Positions 9,323-17,700 of a stretch of DNA of 64,000 nucleotides are shown piece by piece. Within the stretch, counting starts at the first letter, position 1, and every line of letters begins with the position of its first letter. Under the pieces are notes generated by a model. That model did not search any database and had not been told where the DNA came from. It saw only the letters and a list, made by a program, of their open reading frames with translations. The stretch is from Candidatus Omnitrophota bacterium (GTDB lineage Bacteria > Hinthialibacterota > Hinthialibacteria > OLB16): assembly GCA_020632575.1 (NCBI GenBank), contig JACKFH010000016.1, positions 1 through 64,000 on the forward strand. The letters run 5' to 3'. The position numbers were made by a program, and so were the translations under genes.

Positions 9323-9697
9323 ATGGCGATCGTTTCGGCGGCTTTGGTCACGATACTGTTCACGGGCGGGAGTTATCTTCTCCTCAGCCGGTCGCGGTTC
9401 GATTTGGTGTTGGGGATTGCCCTCTTGTCCGCGGGAACCAACATTCTCCTCATCTCGATGGGGGGCTGGGATCCCTCTTCGCTCCCCGCCTTCGTGACCG
9501 ACTTGGGGCAGGCGGAGGATCGGGGAAGGGAAGTCGCCGAGACCTATGCCGATCCGCTCCCTCAGGCGCTCATTCTGACGGCGCTAGTGATCGGCTTCGG
9601 CTTTCTCAGTTTTCTCATCGTCCTCGTCTCCCGATCGGAAGTGGATCTGCCGGGACCCAACGACGAGGAAGTCTCGGTGCGAGGAGAATCCGGATGA
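9323..9697 (+). CDS. mrpC: Na+/H+ antiporter subunit C (MrpC)
   Basis: This 124-aa protein has three predicted membrane helices and resembles NuoK and MrpC (GIALLSAGTNILLIS, then ADPLPQALILTALVIGFG). The ADPLPQALILTAIVI segment is the family signature. ATG 9323 begins one base after the mrpA stop and is preceded by GGAGGG. In the complex it forms part of the membrane arm between the A and D channels. The first 46 codons of the open frame upstream of this ATG belong to the mrpA coding region and were left out. Confidence 0.93.
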   Translation: MAIVSAALVTILFTGGSYLLLSRSRFDLVLGIALLSAGTNILLISMGGWDPSSLPAFVTDLGQAEDRGREVAETYADPLPQALILTALVIGFGFLSFLIVLVSRSEVDLPGPNDEEVSVRGESG

Positions 9698-11220
9698 ATC
9701 TTCTCGTCACTCCCATCGTCCTTCCCCTCGCGGGCGCGGCTCTCTGCCTTCTCTTCTCGGGATCTAGCAAAAATGCGCGTTGGATCTCAGGAGGGGCCAC
9801 CTTGCTCACGGTCGCCTTTGCGGGAAAACTTTTTCTCATGGCGGACGGCGGCGAAGTGTCCGTCCTTCGCGTGGGGGGGTGGCCCGAGAGTTATGGAATC
9901 GTTTTGGTTCTCGACCGCCTGAGCGCCCTGATGATTCTGTTGGCCACACTGGTTCAGGCGACGACTCTCTGGTTTGCCTGTTCCGGCGCCTTGGAAGAGG
10001 AAGAAGAGCGGAACTTCTTTCATCCCCTCTTCCTGATCCTTTGTGGTTCGGTCAACTGGACCTTTCTCACGGGCGATCTCTTCAACCTGTTCGTGGCGTT
10101 CGAGATCCTCTTGATCTCCAGTTATGTCCTCCTCTTTCTGCGACCGGACAAGTTCTCGTTTCATGAAGCGATACGCTTTGTCGCATTGAATGCCTTGGGA
10201 GGCATCCTCTTCCTCGCGAGCGCCGGGCTCACCTACGGTCGCTACGGCACGCTCAATTTCGCGGATCTCGCCCTGCGTGTCCGGCTGGAGGAGACGAGTT
10301 GGGATTCCGCCGGGCTGGCGATCCTTCTCTTGACGGTCTTTGGGCTGAAGGCGGCTCTCTTTCCATTTTTCTTTTGGCTGCCTGATGCTTATCCCCGGAT
10401 CTCTCCAGCGATCCTCCCCTACTTCGCGGGTCTCCTCACGAAGGTCGGAGTCTATTGTCTCTACCGGGTTTTCACCCTCGTCTTCGGGGACGCGCTGGAC
10501 AGTTGGTTGTCTCCGTGGATTCTTGCGATCGCGGGGGGCACAATGCTGGTTGGAGTGTTCGGAGCGCTCTCACGCTGGACCTTTCGAAAGATTTTGAGTT
10601 TTCACATCATCAGCCAGATTGGCTATATGATTTTTGGATTGGGGCTCCATTCGGTCCTGGGCCTGGCCTGTGGGATCTTTTACCTAGTCCATCATATCCT
10701 GGTTAAATCGACCCTGTTTCTGATCGCGGGGCATGTCGTGAGTGTGAACGGTCGGGACGATTTGAAGGGACTCGGCGGTCTCGCCCGGTCACAGCCTATT
10801 GCCGCTTCCTTCTTCCTTTTGGCGGCCTTATCGCTGGCCGGCATTCCTCCATTGAGCGGTTTCTATGGGAAGTTTGGACTCGTTCTCGAAGGACTCTCAA
10901 TGGGGCACATCTGGGTCGTGGCGGTTTCGATTGTCACGAGTCTATTGACTCTGGCCAGCATGCTGAAGATTTGGAATTATGCTTTTTGGGGGAAACCGTC
11001 TCACATCGATGGTGACCAGGGTCGCGGGAGCGGGACTCTCTTTCCGATCGGAACGATGGTGTTCCTTTCGCTCGCCGTCGCCGTTGGCAGCGGACCTCTC
11101 ATGGGGTTTGCGGAGGAGACCGGTCGCCAGCTTCTCGATGGAAGGACCTACATCGAAGCGGTGCTCGGCACGGAGGCCGGTCTGCATTTCGAACAACTCA
11201 ATAAGGCGAAGGGGCAATAG
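9694..11220 (+). CDS. mrpD: Na+/H+ antiporter subunit D (MrpD)
   Basis: The 508-aa product is a NuoM/N-like channel with about 14 membrane helices. The conserved antiporter core is seen in GLKAALFPFFFWLPDAYP followed by SPAILPYFAGLLTKVGVY, and a further signature in FHIISQIGYMIFGLGL. The start overlaps the mrpC stop by four bases (ATGA), so translation is coupled. Together with MrpA it is expected to carry protons or sodium across the membrane. Length is normal for the family and no key segment looks damaged. Confidence 0.94.
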   Translation: MNLLVTPIVLPLAGAALCLLFSGSSKNARWISGGATLLTVAFAGKLFLMADGGEVSVLRVGGWPESYGIVLVLDRLSALMILLATLVQATTLWFACSGALEEEEERNFFHPLFLILCGSVNWTFLTGDLFNLFVAFEILLISSYVLLFLRPDKFSFHEAIRFVALNALGGILFLASAGLTYGRYGTLNFADLALRVRLEETSWDSAGLAILLLTVFGLKAALFPFFFWLPDAYPRISPAILPYFAGLLTKVGVYCLYRVFTLVFGDALDSWLSPWILAIAGGTMLVGVFGALSRWTFRKILSFHIISQIGYMIFGLGLHSVLGLACGIFYLVHHILVKSTLFLIAGHVVSVNGRDDLKGLGGLARSQPIAASFFLLAALSLAGIPPLSGFYGKFGLVLEGLSMGHIWVVAVSIVTSLLTLASMLKIWNYAFWGKPSHIDGDQGRGSGTLFPIGTMVFLSLAVAVGSGPLMGFAEETGRQLLDGRTYIEAVLGTEAGLHFEQLNKAKGQ

Positions 11221-11221
11221 T

Positions 11222-11698
11222 ATGCGAATACCGTGGCTTCTATTCATCTCTTCTTTTGTTTTTGCCGGAATATTCGGCGTCTTTTCGATCGCGGGTGTCA
11301 GCGCCGTATTGTTTCTGTTGTGGTGGATCCGCGAAAATCGTATCCAGGGAACCCTGGAAAAGATGAGTCCGACTTCGCTTTCCAGGGGGGCTCATTTTCT
11401 CTACGACTTCGCGAAGGACCTAGTCGTTTCGAACCTGATTATGGCCTGGGATGTGCTGGTCCCAAGAGACCTCCACAAAGTGAGTCTCGTCCGAGTTCCC
11501 ATCGAGGATCTCTCGGAACCCGAGATCGCTTTCCTTTCTCACCGCATTACTCTCACTCCCGGGACGCTCGCGTGCGCGGTCACCGCCGACAGGCGCTTCC
11601 TCTTGGTGCATGTGATGTATCCGTCCAGGGGGAGCACGGGACAAGCGCTTCGCAAGCCGATCGATATATTGAAAGGGACCCTGGATGATGGAAACTGA
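11222..11698 (+). CDS. mrpE: Na+/H+ antiporter subunit E (MrpE)
   Basis: The 158-aa protein has two N-terminal membrane helices and a soluble C-terminal domain. The family signature is present in YDFAKDLVVSNLIMAWDVL and the segment TLTPGTLACAV. ATG 11222 lies one base after the mrpD stop, and the reading frame is conserved from there; longer versions of the frame overlap mrpD. It is a structural subunit of the Mrp complex without a channel of its own. Confidence 0.92.
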   Translation: MRIPWLLFISSFVFAGIFGVFSIAGVSAVLFLLWWIRENRIQGTLEKMSPTSLSRGAHFLYDFAKDLVVSNLIMAWDVLVPRDLHKVSLVRVPIEDLSEPEIAFLSHRITLTPGTLACAVTADRRFLLVHVMYPSRGSTGQALRKPIDILKGTLDDGN

Positions 11699-11969
11699 AT
11701 TCCTTCAAATCGCACTTCGATGGTTGATGGGGGGACTCGGAGTCTGTTTGGGACTCCTGTTCATTCGATTCGTCTTGGGTCCCACGCAGCTCGATCGTCT
11801 GGCTGCCTTCGAGGCGTCGACCCTGGTGGTCTTGTGTTTCGCCGCCCTCGTTGGACTTCACCTTCGAACCGTCTGGTTCTTCGATTTTATTCTGGTGTTG
11901 TCCCTGGTCGGTTTTCTCTCCACCCTGGCGGTCGCACATTACATCGAGGGAGATGAGAACGATGATTGA
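11685..11969 (+). CDS. mrpF: Na+/H+ antiporter subunit F (MrpF)
   Basis: This 94-aa protein has three membrane helices with the MrpF/PhaF signature VLGPTQLDRLAAFE in the first loop. It overlaps the end of mrpE by 14 bases. A TGA stop at 11967-11969 lies inside the start region of mrpG. Small integral membrane subunit that packs beside MrpG and MrpC in known structures. Confidence 0.92.
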   Translation: MMETEFLQIALRWLMGGLGVCLGLLFIRFVLGPTQLDRLAAFEASTLVVLCFAALVGLHLRTVWFFDFILVLSLVGFLSTLAVAHYIEGDENDD

Positions 11970-12306
11970 AACCTTTGGAACGCTCTTCCTTTGCATCGGT
12001 CTGTTCTTTGTTTTTTCGGGAAGCCTTGGAGTCACTCGATTCGAAGATGTCTACTTGCGACTCCAGGCCTCTTCAAAATCCATCACCCTCGGTTTGAGTT
12101 TTTTCTTGGGAGGCGTGGCCATCCTTTTCAATCAGGGAGAGGTCACGGCCAAGGTGGTTTTGGCGATTCTATTTCAATTCCTCACCGCCCCGATAGCCGC
12201 CCAGACAATCGCCAGGGTCGCCCTCCTAAGGGGGCAAAAGCCGGAAAAGATGACCCAAGCACTTGGACCCGCCGAACCGGCATCGAACGATGGGGCACAG
12301 CAGTGA
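11962..12306 (+). CDS. mrpG: Na+/H+ antiporter subunit G (MrpG)
   Basis: The 114-aa protein has three membrane helices and the MrpG signature GVTRFEDVYLRLQASSKS. Two in-frame ATGs are possible, at 11953 and 11962. I prefer 11962 because GGGAG lies 9 bases upstream of it and abuts the first one. It overlaps mrpF by 8 bases. This closes a complete operon (A/B, C, D, E, F, G), which is expected to exchange Na+ or K+ for H+ and so support pH and sodium homeostasis. Confidence 0.92.
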   Translation: MIETFGTLFLCIGLFFVFSGSLGVTRFEDVYLRLQASSKSITLGLSFFLGGVAILFNQGEVTAKVVLAILFQFLTAPIAAQTIARVALLRGQKPEKMTQALGPAEPASNDGAQQ

Positions 12307-12352
12307 CCGTTCCGATCCCTCGCGGCGGCGACCTCGTTAGGCGCCAGGAACT

Positions 12353-13945
12353 CTAACGGATCGAGCACTCCACTCCGAGTCGGTCGACTTCCTCCATCCC
12401 TCCATTCCTGAGGAGGGCCAGCTCCAGAAACATGAGCGCGAGGGAGTCGCCGTAGCTGATGGAGGCGTAGTACGGATACTTTTCTCTCCACTGTGTCGCG
12501 TAGGGTAAGGGACAACCCTCTTCGAACAGATGGTTCAGGGCGAGATCGGCCAGGTCCGCGGATCGAGAAAGATATTTTGGATCGCGAGAGATGCGGTGGG
12601 CCCCGTGAAGAAGACCCATAACGGGGGCGAGGGTTTTGGGGGTCAGGGCCCGGTCCTTCGTTTCGGGGAGAGCGGAGAGGTACCGGTCGGCGGTTTTGAG
12701 GACCAGGTCCTTGTACCGATCGTCCCCAGTTTGTCGCCAGCGCAAGAAACAGAGGAGAGCGTGACGCGCATCCGTGTAGGAGCCCGCGCCATACTCCGAG
12801 GCGTAAAGGCCGCCCCAGGGAGAATAACGCCGGTCGATCTGTTCCGGGGTGTACTGGGGTCTCGCCTCCAGCATGGCCACATTCGACACGGCGCCCGTGT
12901 TCGAGTCCACGATTTTCGAAAACCCCTCTCCATTCGGGGTTAGTTCCTGATCGAGCGACAGGATCGACTCGTCCAATAGGCCAATCGCATTCTGGAGACG
13001 TTTCCGTTCGACTTCAGGCAGACGCTGGGAGGCGCGCCAGCCATCCACAATCAAGGAGAGATTGTGCAGAACGAAAGCGACTTGAGGCGATTGGCCCTCG
13101 AACGGAATGAGCCCGGATCCCGTCTCCCGCCAGCCCTCGATCGCTCCCGTCATCCTTCGGACCGCTTCGAGCAGACGCTCATCGCCGCAATGCTCGTAAC
13201 CGGCGGCCCAGGTGTCGAGGTAGAACCCCATCTGCCGAGCGAATTCGTACCCCTTCCCGGGACCGTGCTTCGTATAACGAGCGTGACGGGAAAAGGCGCA
13301 TGTGATGGGATCGTAGATCTGGTGTTCCCAGAGTCCGATCGCGAACCGCTTGGCCGGGTCCGGAGCGCACTCCCAGGTGACATCCCAATGCAGCCAAGGT
13401 CCATAGAACTCATGGGTGTCGGAGAGCTGAAACTCGCCATTCGCTCGAACGCCTCCCACGGTCAGTCGGTCTTGAACCAAGTCCCAACCGATGTGCTCTC
13501 CCCAGGCGAGAAGCCCGGTCTCGGGGCTCTGGGCGTTTTCGAAAAACCAGGCAATGGCTTCCTCTCCCGCTGTTCGATACTTCGGGTTCTCGGTCAAGTC
13601 GGAGAGGACAAAGAGGAGTTGATACAGATCGATGTGGTACATCGGGTTCGCGCTGGTGGAGTAATCGTCCGCTCGGAAGTATTCGGAGTAGAGTTGAGTG
13701 GTGGTCGCCGAGACGGTTTCCGGCATCGTCAGAGCGGGTAGTTCCAGAGTCGACACGAACGCCGGCGACTGGATAGGGCCATACCGATCTCTACCCCGTT
13801 CGAGCATGGCGTCCGCGTACCGAACCGCCCGGTGAAACAAGGGGTCTTCTTGGAAGGCCGCCTTGTCGGCGAAAGCGGAAGGGATCGCGGCCCCCATTGT
13901 GAGGGCGACCAAGCCCCATGCACCTCGCTTGATCAATGTATTCAT
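12353..13945 (-). CDS. Exported (alpha/alpha)-toroid protein of unknown substrate
   Basis: The 530-aa protein has a Sec signal peptide (hydrophobic core GAWGLVALTMGAAI, likely cut after SAFA near residue 26). The rest alternates helices with aromatic and acidic motifs (YHIDLYQLLFVL, FYGPWLHWDVTWE, GFYLDTWAAGYE, WGGLYASEYGAGSYTDARHA), the pattern of a six-hairpin toroid found in glycosidases, polysaccharide lyases and epimerases. I cannot assign a CAZy family. The start has GGGAG 8 bases upstream. It converges with mrpG, with 46 bases between stops, and no clear terminator is seen between them. Given the many glycosidases in the window, a carbohydrate-active role is likely but inferred. Confidence 0.75.
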   Translation of the reverse strand: MNTLIKRGAWGLVALTMGAAIPSAFADKAAFQEDPLFHRAVRYADAMLERGRDRYGPIQSPAFVSTLELPALTMPETVSATTTQLYSEYFRADDYSTSANPMYHIDLYQLLFVLSDLTENPKYRTAGEEAIAWFFENAQSPETGLLAWGEHIGWDLVQDRLTVGGVRANGEFQLSDTHEFYGPWLHWDVTWECAPDPAKRFAIGLWEHQIYDPITCAFSRHARYTKHGPGKGYEFARQMGFYLDTWAAGYEHCGDERLLEAVRRMTGAIEGWRETGSGLIPFEGQSPQVAFVLHNLSLIVDGWRASQRLPEVERKRLQNAIGLLDESILSLDQELTPNGEGFSKIVDSNTGAVSNVAMLEARPQYTPEQIDRRYSPWGGLYASEYGAGSYTDARHALLCFLRWRQTGDDRYKDLVLKTADRYLSALPETKDRALTPKTLAPVMGLLHGAHRISRDPKYLSRSADLADLALNHLFEEGCPLPYATQWREKYPYYASISYGDSLALMFLELALLRNGGMEEVDRLGVECSIR

Positions 13946-14028
13946 CCTTGCTCTCCCCCGTTCTTTGGCGCGAGCGCGTCCAGAGTACTATGAACCCCTG
14001 TCGTGGGTTCCGTAAGGCGCGTGGGTGG

Positions 14029-14322
14029 TCACCAACCGATTCCAGCATGCAGAGTGGTTTCGCCCGATGCGATGAAGGTGATCCAGTCGATCTCTCCACG
14101 GTTTGGCTCATCAAGAGCGGCGGCCACCTCCTCGAGGATCTCTTCTCGGGGAAACCACTCTCGGCGGTTGGCAACTAAAGGCTTGGTGCGACCGAGCTGA
14201 CAGTAGACACAATTCCAGTTGCAGGTTTTCAGTGGAACCGTGTCGACTCCCAAGGATCTGCCGAGTCGGCGAGATGGAACGGGACCGAAAATGTATTTCC
14301 ACCGCTTGCTTTCGAAGACCAT
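14029..14322 (-). pseudogene. Truncated radical SAM protein, N-terminal fragment
   Basis: A 97-aa fragment begins with KYIFGPVPSRRLGRSLG and contains CNWNCVYC, a radical SAM CxxxCxxC iron-sulphur motif, followed by EIDWITFIASGETTLHAG. Full members of this group run about three times as long; here the frame ends at TGA directly after GIGW and the next bases do not continue the fold. The Pro of the usual GSGEPTLH motif is also changed. The fragment lies in reverse orientation inside debris between two exported-protein genes. It is almost certainly not functional. Confidence 0.75.
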
Positions 14323-14449
14323 TGATCCTCTCCCTGAGAGTGTTGGATATATCCCGCTTGGTGGATCGATCGTCCATCGGGGAATGGTCGCGTATGGCAT
14401 CGAGGATGTCGGCATGATCCCACAGAGCCGGAGGGTTGCGAGTGAGGGA

Positions 14450-14545
14450 TCGAACTCACGGATGGGCGATTTCAGCGACGCGATGACGGTTCGTGAACTG
14501 ATCGATATCGTTGAGTATTTGAAGTCCCTCGATCGGAGAAAGTGA
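14450..14545 (+). pseudogene. Possible c-type cytochrome C-terminal fragment
   Basis: The plus-strand frame ending at TGA 14543-14545 reads SRMGDFSDAMTVRELIDIV and then EYLKSL. This looks like the Met-ligand loop and final helix of a class I cytochrome c. No CxxCH haem motif is present upstream, and the frame before it is antisense to the radical SAM fragment, so only the tail survives, if the call is right. It may be coincidental resemblance. Confidence 0.35.
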
Positions 14546-14581
14546 GATGATTCCTGGAACATCCGGAGGGTGGGAAAGGTC

Positions 14582-14665
14582 ATGAAAGAACCGGCCGCGA
14601 TCATTCTTCTGAGCGCTCTTTTCTTGTTGTCACAGCCACCGGATAGCGCACCTCCAAAAGGGTGA
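14582..14665 (+). other. Short signal-peptide-like open frame (27 codons)
   Basis: ATG 14582 has an unusually strong ribosome binding site (GGAGGGTGGGAAAGG) and encodes MKEPAAIILLSALFLLSQPP, a lipoprotein- or Sec-like leader, then stops at TGA 14663. No mature domain follows. With the cytochrome-like tail just upstream, this looks like the first codons of an exported-protein gene whose body was deleted, though a genuine small peptide cannot be ruled out. Confidence 0.35.
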
Positions 14666-14731
14666 GCTCGATCTGTCTCTCATCGCTGGCTCCCTGGGCG
14701 GTTGCTTCCGGTGCAAACAATCGATGGGACG

Positions 14732-17700
14732 CTACTGAATCGATACTTGCCAAAACTCTTGGAATAGGAGTATTTCCCGCCCAACGGAATCCCTTTCCCG
14801 AGTCTCTTTCAAACGCCGATTCAGTTCCTTCGATTTCCATTCCCGGATCAATTCTAGGAGGTCTTCCGCATCCACCTTATCGCCTTCTGTGACATTGGGA
14901 TCCACTCCATATCCTGTCAGCGCGATCTCGGAAAGCGGTTCATCGGGGTCGTTCGAGGCCACCTGGAGGTTGGCCAGTTTGGGGCCCGGAGAATCGGCGT
15001 CGAAAGTGATCAAGAAATTTGCAAATTCACCTTGATCGAGTTTTTCACGATGCCCTTCCACGGGGACTTTTCCCCCCTTCTGGATGATTTCGAACCCCGC
15101 TGGGAGGGAGAGAAACCGCGGCGGATCGAAGGAAAGGCTCAGTGGTCCAAAATTCGCGACTCGGATCGGCTGCGGTTGGGATGGCACCCCCACCTTGGAA
15201 AAGCCAAAATTCAGTGTCGTTGGACTGACATGGATGTTGGGCGCGAGAAAAGGGGAATATCGAACAACTTGTTCAGTCGTGTCGACACTAAAAAGGATCT
15301 CTCCCAGGTCATCTCCGTTAATGTCGGGAATTCCACGTATTGTGCGGATCCCATCTTCCTCGATTTGGGTAAGGTATTCGCCGGTTTCACCCTCGAAGAA
15401 GAAGATCGTTCGAATATCGGTGTCCAATCCAGCAAGAACTGCAAGGTCCGGAACCCCATTTCCGGTTACATCGGGCAAACCGCATAAGTTCTCCCCAAAC
15501 CATTCATACGATTCTGGTTTGGGAGAATGGATTTCGTGGATCAATTGAAACGTGTCACCATCATAGATCAGGACTCTGCCCGCGTATTCTCTCCCGTCGA
15601 TCTTCCATGCCGGCGATCGGATGGCGATTTCATCCCGACCATTGCCATTGAGGTCGGGAAGAGTTGAAAGTTCCCCCGCCGAAGAACTCGGAGTGTCCCA
15701 TTCGGAAGGGATCGTGTTGATAAGACCTCGCGTTCCAATATCTTGAACGAACAAAGGGGAAGTGAAGCCTTCTTCCGTCTCAAACCGATAACCGATAAAA
15801 GCAATCTCGTCCACACCGCTGTGGTTAATATCGTCGAGAATCGTGAATCCCGATCCATAGTATCCCAATGTTCCGGGTCCCGGAAATCCCAAGGTTTTGA
15901 TTTGGGATCCCATTTTTCCGCTGAACACATAGATGTTCCCATAAGTGCTACCGCCCGTGGCGTTTCTTTCGTAGGGGGCGCCGACAACAATCTCCCCTCT
16001 CCCATCGCCATCTAGATCGCGGGTCCCCGCGATGTCCGCTCCGAAGAGTCCACCTTCCTGGATATTCGGAGACGACAAGATGTAAATCGGTTTCAAATTC
16101 TTCCCGTCATAGACATAAACAGATCCAGCCCAGCGGTGCGACAAATCATGATTTATCAAGGGCGCGCCCACAGCAATGTCGGGGATACGGTCGCCTGTCA
16201 AATCCGGAATCGAGGCGATTGACCTTCCAAATTCACCCCCGATTGCGCCGTCGATGGGGAGGAGAACCGCTATCCGTTTTCCGGTTTTGCTGTCCAGGAT
16301 GTGAACCCGGCCACCTATGTTGAGAAACGGTCCCAGTCGTTCTGCCGGGGCGCCGATCGCAATTTCTCGAAAGCCGTTTCCATCGATATCATGGAGAAGA
16401 GCGAGGGCACGCCCGAATTGTTTCCCGTTCGAGAAGTCAGTCGACAAAAACAACTGTCGGTCTGTCATTGATGCCGACCCAAGCAATGTGATTTTCGGAA
16501 TGGCTCCTTGGGCCGAATCGGTGGAGACGATCAATTCGGCTCGTTTCTCTCCAAAAGAGGTCGGTTTGAAGCGAATTTGGATTTCGCGGGTTTCCCCAGA
16601 GCCCAATGGGGAGAAATCGGTGTTCGGAGGAATGGAGAAATCGGAGGAGTTGGTTCCCGTGATCCTTGTCTCCTCGGGGAAAAAATGAACGGTTAAGGAT
16701 CCGAGATTGCGAACGGTCAGGACGGCCGACGACGATTCTTCCTTTTCGACATTGCAGTCATCGAACTCGACGAGAGTGGGCTCATAACTCAGGGGGGAGC
16801 CGATCCGATGGGGAGAATAGTAGAGATAACACTTCCCCGATGGGGTGACTCCACTGTTCGATAGTTGACCGGGGGCGCCTATACAGATCTCGCCAAGGCC
16901 ATCGGCGTTCAGGTCGTCCAAACCGGTCAAAGAAAATCCAAACTGGTCTCCGTTCTCGGCGTTCGGAGAAATAAACGCCCGAAGGAATTGGCCCGACACG
17001 CCATCAAAGAGGAAAGCAATTCCGAAATCGAGTTTCGTATATCTCTGGTCGGACATTCCAATCAGGATGTCCCCTCGTCCGTCGCCGGTCACATCCGACA
17101 GCCCGGCGACCATGGTCGGTTTCAATGGGAAACCGATCGCTCCTCGCGTTTTCATTGTCCGTATCAATTCTCCGTTGGTCGGGTCGTACAGGAATTGACC
17201 GCTGATGATTTCTTCGACTCCATCCCCATTCGTGTCGGGAACCAAGGCGAGTGTGGAAGCAAAGGTTTGGGGATTCCCGGGAGGTGGAAGAAGGGTCGAG
17301 ATCACCTCGGCGGTCGAACCATCGTAGATATAAACGCGCGCTTTGCTCGGATCGAAATCGCCCGCGCTGGGGTTCGCTTCCGATGCGACAATGATATCAC
17401 CCGAGCCGTTGCCGTTCAGGTCTTGGATCCCTATCACGATATTCCCGAAACTTTTACCGTATTCGTTTGCCGGAGGAGACAAGGGAAATAGGCGCGAACC
17501 TGTCGCACCATCAAAGACGAAAACAACCTCCTTTGGGCCCGCAACGACAATGTCGCCGTATCCGTCGCCGTTGACATCGGGGACCCCCGAGACGGACTTT
17601 CCATAGCCCGTGAAATAATGAAAATCTTCGGGAAGCGCGAAGGAGTGGAGATGATCGCCTGTCTCACCGTCAAAAACGTGCGCCATTCCGCTCTGATTTG

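Noticed and set aside
6606..9497. Long plus-strand frames (399 and 548 codons) inside mrpAB
   Set aside because: Arg/Gly/Pro-rich frame-shifted readings of the Mrp operon; the mrpA frame itself gives clear membrane-protein signatures.
12307..12352. Possible transcription terminator between mrpG and the convergent toroid gene
   Set aside because: No stable hairpin followed by a T-run could be found by eye in these 46 bases.
14437..14480. GATCGAACTC stretch resembling a tRNA T-arm
   Set aside because: The stem and loop do not fit a T-arm, and no acceptor stem, D-arm or anticodon arm surrounds it.
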